From Gymnogyps californianus (taxonomy: Eukaryota; Chordata; Aves; Accipitriformes; Cathartidae), in NCBI RefSeq assembly GCF_018139145.2, contig NC_059500.1, positions 31,167,437-31,231,436 of the forward strand: a stretch of 64,000 nt of DNA, read 5' to 3'. Shown in pieces: positions 10,532 through 24,921 of this stretch (position 1 is the first letter of the stretch; every line of letters starts with the position of its first letter). The notes below the pieces were generated by a model. The model ran no database searches. It had not been told where the DNA came from and saw only the letters and a program-made list of their open reading frames with translations. The position numbers and the translations under genes were made by a program.

Positions 10532-13500
10532 ACAAAGTGCTTTGATGCAAACAGAAGGAACATACTTGAAAAAATCATTGCTACATCTCAGGCAGTACAA
10601 GTGCCATACAGGTCACAGTAGACATGCCTTATTGCAAGCCAGCTGTGCTCTCTTATCATCTCACAGCTGGTAAAAGCCCATTCTCTGAGGAGATGCTGTT
10701 GTCGGTGTTCATGGTTGCAAAACACTCCAGAGCAATTTTCTTTACAAAAGCATGATGTCAGGTGACCTTCACTTCTGTGCATGAAATGATCAAAATCTGA
10801 TAAAATGACATTCTCCCCTGTGGTGACCCAGAAGTCTTTTTCACTGTTTTTCTCACTGAGGCTTTTACAGTGGCTTAGTTTTTAATTTGTACTAAAAGAA
10901 GTTCAAGGTTCTTGGTCCCTGGGATGACAAAAATTAGGGCTCCAATCGATTGACAATCAGATAAAAATTGCTTTTGAATTTTAAGAGAATCTTAATTCAA
11001 CTGTATGGATGCAAAACACTTTTAGTGAAGAACACGACTCAGAAGTTTCCACCTCACTTTTTGAGATTATAAATTGGACTTTCACATCTACATGGAGCTC
11101 CTAAAAACGCGACCCATCCCCAAAATGACAATACATCTGTAATTACTGTACACAGTCGTCATGAGAAAAAACACACACATTTGTGTTTTGTACAGTCAGG
11201 ACAGCCACAGGAGCCCACAGGTTTCCGTGTGTGGCCAGTAGCTCGTGAGTGTGCCCTGACTGTGCAGGCTGCTGGTTGCCCTTCTCTGCCTGGGATGATG
11301 TTGGTCTTTATCAGACATCCTGGTTAACAATAGAGTTCCCTCTACCAGGGAAACTATTTTACAAAAAAACTCTTACATTTTTAAAGTTGTGTCCTGCCTG
11401 CTTTCCCACTTCATCTGTGCCTCACAGGTTGACCAGGACAGCAGTGAACTCAATGGACTCTTCAGAAATATTGCAAAATACTTGTCCAGGCATGTATTTT
11501 GATGACTAAAGGCTCCAATTATTTATAATGCTCCTTTTCCAAACTCACGTCAACCCAAGAAACTCAGAAGTGGAGCTCAAACAACCAGGCCACATGAAAA
11601 GGCAAACCTGTAAACTGCAAACCCAGATGTGAATCCTGCCAGGTGGAAAGCAGGAGGTGGCACCAGGACTTTGCACTGCTTAACTCTGACTGAAGGTGCG
11701 TTTTGAGAGCTAGTCCAGCTTGGCTTTATGAAGTAACAGCTCTTGTGTGGGTATAATACCATGCCTCTAAGAAGCAAAATTGCTGGGGCATCCTGATGAA
11801 ATCCCTGAAGCAACACAGCAAAGGCTGACCTTGTGGCTATGAAAAATAAGTAGGACAGAATTAGGTGGCTAGCACATATTAAAATCAATACAACAGCCAG
11901 GAGCTGGGTGAGTAAACAACAAGATTTATTTAAGCTCTTTACACAATACAGTCGCTACCAATAATCCGCATTAGAATTAGACCTCTGATAGGAAGTGGAA
12001 AAATAAAATAAAATAAAATAAAATAAAATAAAATAAAATAAAAACCAAAACAAAACCAACACAATATAATACTTGGAAAAGATGCACTATTTGTTTCTTT
12101 CCTTCATTGTTTCTTTTATGTGGTGAGGCTTCCAGGAAGTATGACAAGGACATAAGCTCTCATTGGGCCTATTTCACTTCTGGGCAACTCTGGTTTCTGT
12201 TTTGCTAAATTCAGTGAGATGGATGTGATGGACACATAGGTGGTGGCAAGCACTGCTGCCCCAGTTTATAATAGATGCAAAATTACAGAAGCAACAGTTA
12301 ATAACCAGACAGTGATTTACTCATAGTAGAGTTAGGATAGGCTTTCCCACATGCTCTTTGCTCATCTGAATGTGTTACCTATGGTAAAAATTATGATTTG
12401 ACCTCTCTATCAACATGTCCCTAATCTCAGCTTCCCGTTCTGAATGGGAAATTTAGGATCCTAAACCATTTGCGAACATTCGAAAGCTCTGTTTAGTGTG
12501 TGTTAGGAGAAAAGTGGCATTTTCCTACTTATTCTTTGGGCTTTTGTTTTATTTCCCTTCAATTAATGAGTTTCTTCTCTTGTAGAACAACGAAGATGTT
12601 TGACACTCATCTCAGTCTTTTTTTGCAGCCAAGATATTTCAGCAATCCAGAATACTGAATGCTAAATCAAAGGTTTTATTTTTAATACTGTTTAACATTT
12701 AGTAATTTTTCTTCTGATAATGCAAGGTGGATGATTCAATACAAGTGACAAATAAACAGGTGAAAGAACATATGAAGCTCCATGACACTATGTGGGAAAT
12801 TGCAGCAAGGTGGGATCACAAGAAATAAATTTGGTGTGGTTCCAGTGTGTGGTAGGGCTGATGAAGGTTGAATAAATCTGAACAAAGGGGCAGGCTGATT
12901 TTGGTCAGTGGTCAAAGATTTCTGACAATTTATTATTTTCATAACCACAGAAGACATTCTGAGCAAAAACTCTTCAGCACAACTTTCTAAAGGGTTTAGA
13001 AGAGATGCAATTTTTGCTGTTTCCTCAAGGTATTGTTCATATTCTTCCCACAAAATGTCTCCTTACAATTGCATTCTTCCAAGTTGCATTACTTTAGCCT
13101 TTAACTCTTTTTGAACATGTATGAATAGGTCTTTACAAATCAGGCTCCGTTTCATTCTCTGTTTTGTGAAAGTAAGGAAATAAAACTATTCTAGCTCTTA
13201 TGGTTATCATGAAGTATTTGGAATACTCAACTAGACTACACCCTACAGACCTGAAAAGCCTATTAAAATCTTGACATTTCTAATTTTTTTTTTTTCCTTA
13301 ATCTCCCAGTGGCTTAAAACCGGTTTCATGATGTTTTGGCAATTTGATCCACATCTGAAGCTTTGAAATTTGACAACACTGGGAAAAAATAGCAGGGCTG
13401 GATTCAAATCAGTTCAACACCACTTATGCATAAAATCAGGTTTTTTTACTATCCATGTTCACCAGTGTGCAGGTGTGTATATTAGCTTTTCATCATCAGC

Positions 13501-16500
13501 CTAATCTTCACTCCTTTTTCTATGGTAGGCCTCCTTCCAGCTTTTGCTAACAGGGCTGCAGTGTGCTCTTTAGAGCCGACAATCGCAAGTCCTTTGGTTG
13601 CCATCCTCATTCTCACTCTCAAATTCTGTCTGCAGCCCTCTCTCAGCAGCTAATCTATTTCTACTGCTTTCCAGCTGGTGGGCAATTGCATTCTAGTATT
13701 TCCTCTATGTATAACCACTGCTGTGAGAGAGCTACATTTCATGCAATAGATCCTTCCTCTCCCAGGGAGTGCCACAGATGCAAGGACTGCGAGGTTACTA
13801 GTTCCTGTGTAGGAATGAAAAATAGACTGAAAATGCTGCAAGCATCTCTTGTACAACCAGGCTGTGTGACGGCAATTTATCGATTTGGTGAAATGTGCCA
13901 ATGCAAACATACAAGGTCATCCCTACTTCATCTCTCTGCACAGTGGTTATCCCTCCCGATAACGCAGGTTATCAGCTACAGACACTGAGCCCTGGGCAAA
14001 ACACCTATTCCTTGATCCCAAGGAAGAGAAGAGCTGCCAGCTGCCACCAGTCATGCTCATCCCCCCTTTCTGACTGCAGCACACATTGGAGTGGAGTGCT
14101 GTGCTCCCTGCAAAGTGCAGCTTTCCTGTGCAGAAAGGACGCATCTGCAGCCATCCATGACCCATGAGGAAACCCAGCGTGGGCATTCAGATCAGTCTGT
14201 TCTGTTTTCACTAGTGAGAAAATGGCTTCAAGTAAGGGGATGTTATCCCAGAACAATGATACTAAGAATAGTATGTGGTAGAAATGTGGGCAGTATTTTA
14301 GCAAAAGTTTAGCAAAAGCCGGAGGAGACTATTCCATCCGTGGAATGGAAACATTGCTCCCTGCAGCAGCTTTGCAGCATGGGCCTAAAGATCACAGAGT
14401 ATCTAAACTGTACAGAAGTACACTCAAGGATACATGGGAGCTTGTTCTTGGTTTAAAAAAACCACACACTTAGACCTAGGACCCAAGATAAAGTATTGGA
14501 TCAATTGCCCTCCAACCTAAAGGGAGGTAGGACAGAGGAGGTGAAAGGAGCCTGGATTTACAGACACAGTGTTAGACTCTTCTTTGCTCTGAACTTTTCT
14601 TGGTAATTCAATTCTGTGCAAAATGAGGGGAAATGTTATTGTGTTTGTGTGACCATCTTGCAGTGGCACAAACAGCTCTGGGGCACAGAGTAATAAGAAA
14701 AGCTGTTTGCAGGGAAAATAGTGTCACTTTCCTCTCCAAGGTACCGGATATTCAGCAGATTTGTCTGCAACCAGGTATCCCTGGCTCAGAGGAAATTTGA
14801 AGCTTTTTGGTCTGAACAAGAGCAAAGTTTTGGAAATTTCTTGTGATCTGGAAGTGTTAGAGGAAAAACTTCCCCAGAAACACCAGCACTTGTATTTCCA
14901 AACAGCTCCAAGACTTTAGGAGCTTCTTTTTCAGCTTAAACGTTTTCTAAGATGACAGCAAAAGAGGGAAAGCAGACCCTAGCCCCTGAAGGCCTTGAAG
15001 TCCCAGGTGCTGTTATGTTATCTTCATGGATCTCTTTGAATCTGGGTCAGACAACAGTACGGGAGATGGACACCTTGTGCTTTTGGGGGTTGGGGTACAG
15101 GACACAGACTTCAAATGTTCAGGAAATGTGCACTGATCAGGAGGCAACCCAAGGAGAGCCACCAGCAGTGATTTTCCAGCAACGCTCAGCTCTATCAGTC
15201 AGTTTCTGAAAAAGGCCTTACCAGGAGCTCAGTTTTACAGAAACTTAATCTACAGTAGCTTCCTGCTTTTTAAAAGCTCTCCATTAGCTCTGTATTTGTT
15301 CTATAGCTTACTGCAATACTTCCTTTGCTTTTTTAACATTATAATGTAGAGTTTTAGAGTAAAGGCGGTTTTCAGGTCATCCTCTGCCATGCTTTGTATT
15401 TTTCTATAGGGCATTTCACTTCTATTCAGCTTTTCTAGATAGTGGAGACAAATAGGTCAAGAAAATACAAGAGAAGTGTTATTTTGATGAAAATGGATTA
15501 TTTCCTGAATACCTAACCCTAATTTAGTCTATTTGTTTTAACACAGGTCACCTGCAAAACCTTTTTGAAAAGTTTTGCATTTGCGTACTTTCAGGAAAAG
15601 ATTTTCTCCACTCATTTTTTCCTTCTAAGGAAGGTTTGGTTCATATCTTTGTAAGTGTTTTGATTTGATTTTTCCAGTCCGAGGTGGAAAATCACTTTCT
15701 AATAAATGCATTAATCAGGGAAAAAAAAAAGAAAAATATCATCTAGCTCTATGATCAGTATGATTTTTACTGAGGATTGCTAGCACAGCTGCAGTTATGT
15801 CAGGACTGTTTTAAAAAGACAGGTCTTCACAAACATCCTTCTCTGGGGAAGAACATAGTCTAAATAGCAATCAGACTTTATCAGCTCAAGAGTAAAGCAA
15901 TACAGACATCCAAGCCCACTGCTTGCAGACAGAGGAACAAGAAAAAAAAATCTTTTGTATCAATGTTCACGATTTAGGTATAACGAGTTTTGAAAGAGCC
16001 GCTCCTACTCCCCCCCTACTGCAGTGAACTAAAAAGCAAATCTAACAGAGGTCAAAACAAACTTTTACTTTGCTTGGCAGTACTTTCACACACAGTTTGA
16101 AGTTTAGCAGGTGCTCACAGTGCTCAGTCAAGGCCAAGACATCACCATTCAGCACTTAGCACACTATAGCCTGCATTACATAGCTACAGCATTTTGCTCC
16201 AAGTGACTGCATCCTCATTACACCACGTCTGGCAACTTCTACTTGAGCTGTTCTGGCCTCACAACACAGGAGAGTCTCTGCCTATTTTCACTGCTGCAAA
16301 AACAATTTTGGAAAGAAAAACATTCACCATGGTGATGGTGTTCCAACAGAAAAGGCTACAGAGCCAATATAGCACTGGCACCTCATGGTGTTAAAGGAAT
16401 CTATCAGGTTCAATTCCTCTGGCAGGTGGCACCGATCTGGAACAGCAGTGTGGAAATGAATAAGCTTTCCTGCCTCCAGCTTAATCAATGTTGTTGGGTG

Positions 16501-19500
16501 AGGAAACAAATACCTCTTTATCACAGCCTGAGCTAGACACTCTTCTCCTTCCTCATTTCTCCACATGGTAGAAAAATAGAGAGGTAAAAAAAGGCACATT
16601 TAGAAATCTTCTGGAAAGAAGTATCTTCACCTCTCAACTTTCCTTCACTACTTTCTAAGTAGATTCAATAGCTGCAGTAATCACTGAATTACGGTCACTA
16701 GAGCTCGGACAAATACATCAGGGAAACACACAGCCACTGTGGCTGAGACACAGCAACAGGATCAAGCCGTATCCCAATGGGATAAGAGCTGTTTAAAGGG
16801 GAGGCAGTGGCACAAGGCTTCCCTTGGCAAGTGCCTTCACACACAGCCCCTTCTGCAACAGGGAACCAGCAGCTGAGTGCACCAGTGCCAGGGACACCCC
16901 AGTACCCACAGGGCTGGCATCAGCACAGAGAGCCCCTGTTGGGCAGCAGCCCTGCCTGCTTATACAGCCACCTAGGACAGCAGCAGGCAGGGGCATCTGC
17001 AAAGCCTCCTCCCCAAGCTGTAAGATCTCCAAATGATAATACAAGCCAACTCTCTTTCTCACTAGCTCTGTTGGTTGGTGCCACCATGCATTCAGTGAAA
17101 TTTTCAGACATTTCTACTCCTTTAGAAGGCCAGGGGACATGTACTGTCTTTTTTTCCCCCCACTGAATTTGAGGCAGATGAGTGATTATAAGTAGCAGAG
17201 ATCTTATCCACTGGCTAGATTTTTCAGCTGATGCTTATGGACTGTGACAATCAGATCAATCCAGTCTGCAAGCAGTGCACAGGAGTGGCCACTTCTGTTT
17301 GAGTCTGGATGCCACTACCATAAGAGCTGCACCAGCTCTGCATTTCCTGCAGACCAGGTGAAAGTGCAGGAGATGGTGTCTGCCTATTTAGCTGCCAGCT
17401 TTGAGACAACTGGCTTGCCATGGCTGGGAATCCCAGGTATGAGCCACAATCTGTGGTAATGCGATCCACATAGTTTGTGTATTTGCATCCTAGCAGTGTT
17501 TTTCATAATTAAACAGCACAAAGGTTGACTTTCTTAGTATTACACACAGCAACAGAAGCATTTTCACTAGAAAATGTAAGCCTTTTCTCAAAAAGACACT
17601 CTAACACTTTTAGCACTTTAAACACCTATCTTTTGTAAAGGTACTTTTGAGGTATCTTTGGAGATAGATCTGATTAAATCCTCCTTTACTCCCTAAGCAA
17701 CCAAACATGATTGGTGGTTGTAAAGGAAAGCTTGAGGCTCCAAAACAATTCTGAACTAAGGCCTTACAGAGTTGCTGGGGAAAAGAATCTGAAAAGCTGG
17801 TCTCTTAATTGCAAATATTGTTTGCACCAGAAACTTCTAATGACACATCAAACTGCTTGCACATATGTAGTGCCACTGGTAAGCTTACAATATGCCACAT
17901 CATGCAGCAATGAATGCCCAGCACTGATTCAGATACTCTGGCTTCAAATCACCCTCTCCCCAAGCTCAGAAACGTGCCTGGGAAAACTCCAGCAGTCCCC
18001 AGCTGCCCACATATCCACTGCAAGAGCCATGCATCAAATGGATCTCAGCAACACCCGAAACTTGTCAGGGACCAGGCCCAAGATGAGAGAGATGTGCTTG
18101 TTCATTCTGCAGCCATCATTTTCTGAGTGGATTCTGCCAGGCTTCTTGAGGTCCGCCTTTGCAGTCACCCTCTGAAAAGGCCCAAGAGTCCACATAATGC
18201 AATGGAAGCAGCACAGCCTGAGCTTTTCTTTCCGGCTGTGTGATCATGACAACAAGCTGGAACAGCCGCTGTCAATCATTTCTAGCTTGCAGAAGAGAGA
18301 CTCTGGTAGAATTAAACTGAGTTAATCTCTTTTTTTTCCTCCCCCTCTCCTCTTTTGAACTGTTTCCTAATAGGCTCATTAGCCATACTAAAATCCTGGA
18401 CATTCCCATCATTTTCCAAGTTGATGATTTTTGGATAAGTTATACTATCTATCCACAGCATTGAATCACAACCCAGTGTTTCTTGTAGCATACACATTTA
18501 TTAGGTATTTCAAAAAGTCAAAAGTAGAGTACCACTGGCTTAAAAAGCTTGAGGAAAAAAGAAAGAAGGGTAAGTTTAAAAATATAAATCCACAGATTGG
18601 ACATTTGGCCCTCATAAATATCTGAAGTCCATGACTAACCTGACAGATAGTCATGTGCTGTGTAAATTAAAGTGCTGGGAGCAACCTGGATGTAAAGTAA
18701 TTAAGCACATCCATAGGCAGGCCTGGATCCACAGATGTGTAATTGTAAGACTGTTGGCTGGTACAAACAGCACAGTCTGAGTGATTTTTCTGCACTTGAA
18801 GCCATTTGATGATTGTTTAAAGACCTTGTGTGAGATGTCTTTACTACCGTATGTGGTAACACCCAGGAACTCCACACCCAGGGAGTCAGATTTATTTTAC
18901 AATTAAAAAGCTGATGACATTTAAGGTCATTTAATTCACAGAAACTCCATGTGTAAATTAAGCAATGTTAGGCAGACTATGCCATCTGGCACATATCCTC
19001 AATCACCACAAACTCATTAACCCCACAATTAACTTGTACTGGGCAGGAGCAGAAAAAAGGTCAGAGTTTAAGTTTGTGAATGTAAAAATAGGAAAAACAG
19101 CCAGCTACAAAAGCAACCAGAGCCCCATTGCAATCAACAATGGAAGCTGACAACATGTAAACCCAAACAGTACCTGTCAGAATATTACTTTGGTCTTTAG
19201 TTTCTTAATTTGCTGCATCATCATGGGACCTCTGGCAATGGTGACTTGTAGCATAGGGTGCTAATGGTGTTATTTTATCAGCAAGCTATTAAGGTGTCAC
19301 AATGGCAGAAGAGATATCAAACAAATTGGTTAAAGGCCACATTCTCTAAGCAACAGTATTGTTATAAAATATTTCTATATATCAGAGCTGTATAGCATTA
19401 CTTCTGCGTTGAAGTTATATAAAGACTACAGGTATTCTCATCCTTTTGATGGAAACTAATGCATTCTGCAGCTGCAAGTCTTAAAAATAGTAGCAGCAAT

Positions 19501-22500
19501 TGACAAAAATTAATTCTGGTTGTTACAAGGCAACTGAAAAAGGTACTTTAGGAAGGTTATTTTGTTTCTTTTAATTTTGACATCCTTATTGCTGAACTAA
19601 CGTTTTTTTTTTTGACTGCAAAAAAATAAAAAGGGAGTCAACATGTTTGGCCAGTGTAAATCACTGAAACTCCACTGATTTGTGGAAATCTGGGAACTGT
19701 AGCAGAAGCAGGATAACTGCATGTTTGTCCTGTTTTCATAGTCCTTCCTGGGCATCTGCAGCTGGATTCTATTAAACAGACCAGCAGACCTGCTCGGACA
19801 TTGATTTGGACAAACTACAGCCATTCTTCTGTCTTTTGTAAAACTATACTGGTTTATACTACATGAGGCCTTTGCTCTTATTTTCCTACTATCTTCACAC
19901 TAAGGTCATGATCTCAGTGAAATGCAATACTTGCTACTTATACTAATCACTGCTTTCATGTGAAGAGACAAAAAGTGTCATAGAAGCTATTGGAGTGTAC
20001 TGTTCAGGATACTGTTGGAGTGCACTTAGGATAATTGTTTTCTTAGTTACAACTTAATATAACAGCAACTGTTTTTAGAAGTTTTCTTTGAAAAGTCTCT
20101 GGCGGGATTTAGAGCAGAGTAATTTTATGAGGCTGGACAGGAAACTGGCAATCAAATCTCTAAGACAGTTGTGAGATTCTCAAAACTATATCCCTCCATC
20201 ATCAATAAGGATGATGACAACACTATCTATAACTTAAAAGCCTTCTAACACCCTCAGTACCAGCACACTTTCAAATGTGTTTCAATCCTCAGGCATACAG
20301 TGGCAGTCATAAATGTTTTGCATGCACATAGGGTAGTCACATCCAAGGACACGTTCTGTAATCACTTGGTCATTGTCTCTGAACAAGGCTCTGAGGTTTT
20401 TCTCATCAGAGACAGCTGTATCTGTCAGCTACACTGCATACTGGGATTCTTACAAGGTTTGAAGAGGTTTTGGTTCATTTCTCTTGTGAAGGCTCCACCT
20501 CTGCATTCAGTCACAGCTTCATGTTATTATTTGTCCACAACGGGCATTAAGCATGCTATTTGTACCCACCCTTTGAAACTGAAGCAAACCTCTTTTAAAA
20601 CTTGGCTTAAACAACCGATGGTTGCTGTATCCCTTATTACAACTACATTTCATTCCAGCTGTTGGGAGAAGACATTTAGTAGGAGGTAGATTCAAAGACT
20701 GGCACTCGTCATACGGAGCTTGGTCCCAACAACACTGACCCACCTCTGCCAACAGAGGAGGTCTAGGGGTGGGGAAGTTCAGACAACAGGACTCTGCCTG
20801 GTGTGCAGAGAGCCCACTGGAGACATTTCACACCTCAGGAGTATTCCCAAGCAAGAGCTACAGTGCAATTTACATTGGACCTTAGCAGGGACAAAGGAAA
20901 ATGCTGGAAGGCCTAACCTGAAACAATTCACCACAACCTGCCTTTCCTTTGGACTGAGTACAAAAGAAGATATTGTAGTGTAGAAAGAAAACCTAGTGCT
21001 CAGGCACTGTTATTTTTGGCCAGGCTCCTGAACAACGACAGATAAATAAGTAAAAAGGTAATGGTTGCAGCTGGAGGAACTAATCCAATGTTGCAACTCT
21101 CAACAGCTTTTAGGCTTTTCATTTCCATGCCCAAGCAAGAACATAATAATGGCCACAGCACGCTGGACTCAGGGCTGACTTATGTCCTGCTCTCCCTCCC
21201 AAAGCATATGCTGTGGACACTCAGCTCATTCAGATGACAGGTCAGAGCATTAGAGGCTGAGCTCGTCTGTCCCCGTGACTTGAGGAGCCCTGGCTGCTAT
21301 CTCAGGTACCCAGAGCCGAACATATGTCCCTTTTCCCTGTCTGTCTGAGGAGTGAGTAAGCTTAGTGTGAAACGAGGAAATATCACACTTCCCACAGAGC
21401 TGAGTGACAGGAGGATCCAACCCTTTAATTGCACCAGATTGCGATAAGCTTTAAGGCAGCATCTTGGTAATAAATGTTAAAAGTATTGCCAAGACATGGT
21501 GCCTGTGGACCAGGACTTGGAGAAAACAGCATGGGAAAAGTGACAACCTGTAAAGGGTTGTCAGGATGCCTCTGGTTCAACACACTTCTCCATTAGCCTG
21601 AAGCAGAGTTTGAACTTGCTTTGAAACCAAGTGAGAAACCTCCCCCAGAACTGATGGCGTGGGACAACACCCACACCGCATGCACACAAGGGGCTTCCAA
21701 GCAAGGAAAGCCTAGAGGCAATGGGGCTGATCCCCTTTGGTCGGTCTGCAGGAGAAATGAAATACAATTTAAATCAGCAGGCCTAATTTGGCCATCAGGT
21801 CAGCCTATCTGGCCTTGAATTAATGCATGAGTTTAAGATGTTAAGGTGCCAACTTTACAGGAATTTATCTCTGAAGTTAAATGCTGCCTGCAACTTTTAT
21901 GAGTGGAATACGACAGTAGCCAGTTCTTCACACTCAACTGGTTTTACCACTGCATACTCAAGCACCCATTTCTCCTTTTTTCCCCCGCTCCTCTCCTGAC
22001 CATATCTTCTGCTAAACAGTGTCCCTGGTGAAGAAACTAAAGATGGTGCTTAACTTCAAATTCACATGCCAACAGCAGTATCTGAAACCAAGAGAACAAT
22101 CAGAAACTGACATGCAAAGAAAGATCAATTTATTATAAATACAGCTTCAAATGAGATAAATATGCCAATACCACAATAATTTTACATCTAGAGAGAAAGC
22201 ATGCAGATAAAACTTGCATTTACAGTCGAAGAAATTTCACTGCCCTAATAATGCACTCATGAGGTTAAGTGAAGAAAATGGCTGAACGTGACCTAAGTAC
22301 TTACACTTCAACTCAGAACTGTGTAATCCCTATGTTAATTACAATCAAGCCAAAACAAGGCTAGGCACAGCTGGAGAGAGAAAGTATGTTCTAGTAATTG
22401 AGAGATTACCCACCAACAAAAGACAAACAAAGAAACCCTGCCAAGATACAATGCTTATTTCAATTTTCCATGGGCATATTTTATTTTCCTTCTGTGCAGT

Positions 22501-23612
22501 TACTCCCTCTGTATTTTTTGTTTATGAGACAAGGCTGTTGTAGCCTGAGATGAAGTGCTAAACAGCTTTACCTCAAACACTGCTCTTACTCTGTCATCAC
22601 GTTTTCTGCTTGTTCCCATGATCTGAAGCATATTATTTCATTCTCACCAAACTGCGTAAAAGAATGGAAAGTAACTTTGGGACAACATTTCTCTTTTGAA
22701 AACAAGCTTGTATTTTATTTGTCACATGAAACTCAGCAAGTGTATACCATTTTCTTCTAACCAAAGGAGAGAGTAAGTAGTATGAAGATCAGTGTTTTGC
22801 TGGGGAAATCTCCTAAATATGTATAAACTAAGAACAACTGTATAAAAGTTTGAGGCTACTCTGCATGTCTCCATAACAAAAATAGTCTCCATTCCCATTT
22901 TAAAAAAAAAGCATTCGCTTGGAACAAAAGAACCTTAAAAACATTCTACAGGTAAAAAGGAATCCAAGCTCTTCTAAATATTGCAGCTTATGGGACCTAC
23001 TTCAGGACTTTTCTGGATTAATTTTCTCTATAGCTGTCTTATGAGAGAGAAGAGAGGCTTAACAGTTGCAGTAGCTCATGTGCCAGTACGACGTGGCAAA
23101 TAAAACTCCAGGGATTTGGGACATAAATATTTGTATAAACCTTTTTCACTACTACTACTCTGGTGGTGGATCTTTTTCTGAAACGGTATGTATTCATGCT
23201 GATCTCCATCTGCTCGGGGCAACAGCAATACTACTGCATATTCAAAGATGAGGGCAGTAAGCATGGGTCATTAGCCAAATTACTCTTGCATATATGTACA
23301 CTGAACACCCACAGGCCCAATTACACATAGGTAGCAAACCCATCACTTGTTCTAATTCAGTGTTACACATTAGCAGAAAAAATTACGGGGGGAAATATCT
23401 TATTGTGAAAAACAGCTTTTAAAGAATTGGTGACAGGTGGCTATACATGAAATTGAAGTTAATAAATACAGGTTACTTTAGTATTTAGAAATAGGTACTG
23501 AATTATCTGTGAGTTACACGGCACTTCACCTTTCCAAAAGAGTATATTCAGTACTCCACCAGAGCTACACAGAGGCCTGCTGGCACTCAGGTGAAGGAAA
23601 CATGCTCTCTAT
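10532..23612. other. long stretch without recognised genes or major repeats
   Basis: About 13 kb of AT-rich sequence. It contains an (AAAAT)n tract (11999-12044), poly-T/poly-A runs (near 13285 and 15720) and slightly GC-richer islands near 13560-14300 and 16800-17060. In those islands both strands are open for 70-140 codons without any domain I can recognise. I see no CpG island, no tRNA-like cloverleaf and no coding exon that I would defend. Old, highly diverged repeats may be present below what can be recognised by eye. Confidence 0.5.
11999..12044. repeat. (AAAAT)n microsatellite
   Basis: About nine pure copies of the pentamer, followed by a degenerate A-rich tail. It is likely length-polymorphic. 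No retroposon body was recognised directly next to it, although A-rich pentamers of this kind often grow from retroposon tails. Confidence 0.95.
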
Positions 23613-24004
23613 TCATAGAACCGTAGAATCACAGAATCATAGAATAGTTTGGGTTGAAAGGGACTTTTAAAGGTCATCTAGTTCAACCCCCCCCTGCATT
23701 GAGCAGGGACATCTTCAACTAGATCAGGTTGCTCAGAGCCCCATCCAACCTGACCTTGAATGTTTCCAGGGGTGGGGCATCTACCACCTCTTTGGGCAAC
23801 ATGTTTCAGTGTTTCATCACCCTCATCATAAAAAATTTCTTCCTTCTGTCTAGTCTGAATCTACCCTCTTTTAGTTTAAACCATTATCGCTTGTCCTATC
23901 GCTTCAGGCCCTACTAAAAAGTCTGTCCTCATCTTTCTTATAAGCCCCCTTTAAGTACTGAAAGGCCGCAATAAGGTCTCCTTGGAGACTTCTCTTATTA
24001 TCTT
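23613..24004 (-). mobile_element. CR1 LINE fragment (3' end), minus strand
   Basis: Read on the plus strand, it starts with the reversed CR1 terminus (repeated CATAGAAT/AGAATCA units at 23613-23646). It continues through the conserved GTTTGGGTTGAAAGGGAC and TCATCTAGTTCAACCCCC segment into the CR1 3' UTR and the very end of ORF2 (near 23820-24000). Only the terminal 0.4 kb is kept, a typical 5'-truncated insertion. The match fades at about 24004. Numerous substitutions suggest moderate age. The 62-codon plus frame within it is antisense noise. Confidence 0.95.
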
Positions 24005-24921
24005 CTCTCTATTCCTGCTATTGATGCTCAGAGAGCGCTATCTATTTTTCAGAAAGCAAATGTCTGATATATACTCTGATTGATTGGTTGACGTTGCCTC
24101 CAAACATCTCAGGACCTTTAAGATGTCTTTTATATCACGTAGTAAGTCACGTGCAAAGAGAAGCAATAAAGTCTTCTGCCACGCACCTGCAGGTGGGACA
24201 TTGACCCAGTCTGTGCATGTGCAGCAGGGCAAAGGAAGGAAGACCAGAAACACGATCACTGGTAGGAGCGGCAGTCGAGGACAGAAAGGGTAGGAGCACT
24301 TGCTATGCCAGGCACCATCCTTATCAAGAGCTCCTTCTGCAGCAGAGCTCACCAGAAGGGGCACATCAAGAGACGGTCCAAGCAGGCTGAACCATACAAC
24401 ATGGCAGCAGGCTCCAGTGCAAGGCTGTGCCCAGGAAGACCCTGAGCCCAGGGGCCGCGTAGAATACACACACTCCATAGAGGCAGCACATCTCCAGCCT
24501 CTCTCCAGCTCAAAGGACTGTGGACAACAGCCAGAACCGGTCAGAAGGGCCATGCCTGGACTCCCAAACCAGGAGAGGGCCGACAGAATTCATATATGAG
24601 CAGCACAGTACAGATGCTCTGGAGTGCCCGTGAATGTGCAGCACGCATAATGAATGCAAGTGCACATTTCCGAGTTAAACACTCACAGGCCTTGTTCAGC
24701 TGCAAAAACGTCCCATAGCAGGAAAAGAGGGCTTGGAGGAGTTAGTGCTTTTCTTTTTCCAGCTCACTCTTCTGGTAACACAGAAGACTGATGCTGTCAG
24801 GACTAAACCACGTACGATGCTTCACACACAAAAATGTCTTATCTGTCCTCTGTGGAAAGCAACAGTGACTGAAATGCTATTAGTAACAGCAAGAAAATGG
24901 CACTGCACAAGGATGCTGGTG
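24005..24921. other. unassigned stretch between two CR1 fragments
   Basis: Slightly GC-richer than its flanks. It carries a 171-codon minus frame (24553-24038) and a 99-codon plus frame (24300-24599) that overlap. Neither shows a domain I recognise, and their overlap on opposite strands in the same base-rich patch argues for chance. No repeat family was identified. Confidence 0.4.

Noticed and set aside
15508..15525. Telomere-like CCTAACCCTAA
   Set aside because: Only about two units, with no further repeats; chance or trivial.
17711..18175. 154-codon plus-strand open frame
   Set aside because: No domain or coding-like composition; overlaps another frame (17914-18126) and lies in unremarkable DNA. 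Frames of this size are expected a few times in 128 kb of both-strand sequence.
24345..24360. Possible CTCF site (CACCAGAAGGGGC)
   Set aside because: Two mismatches in the core consensus, including the K position, so it is much weaker than the site at 63.5 kb.
24038..24553. 171-codon minus-strand open frame
   Set aside because: No recognisable domain. An overlapping 99-codon plus frame in the same GC-richer patch shows that stops are generally rare here, and no splice or promoter context supports it.
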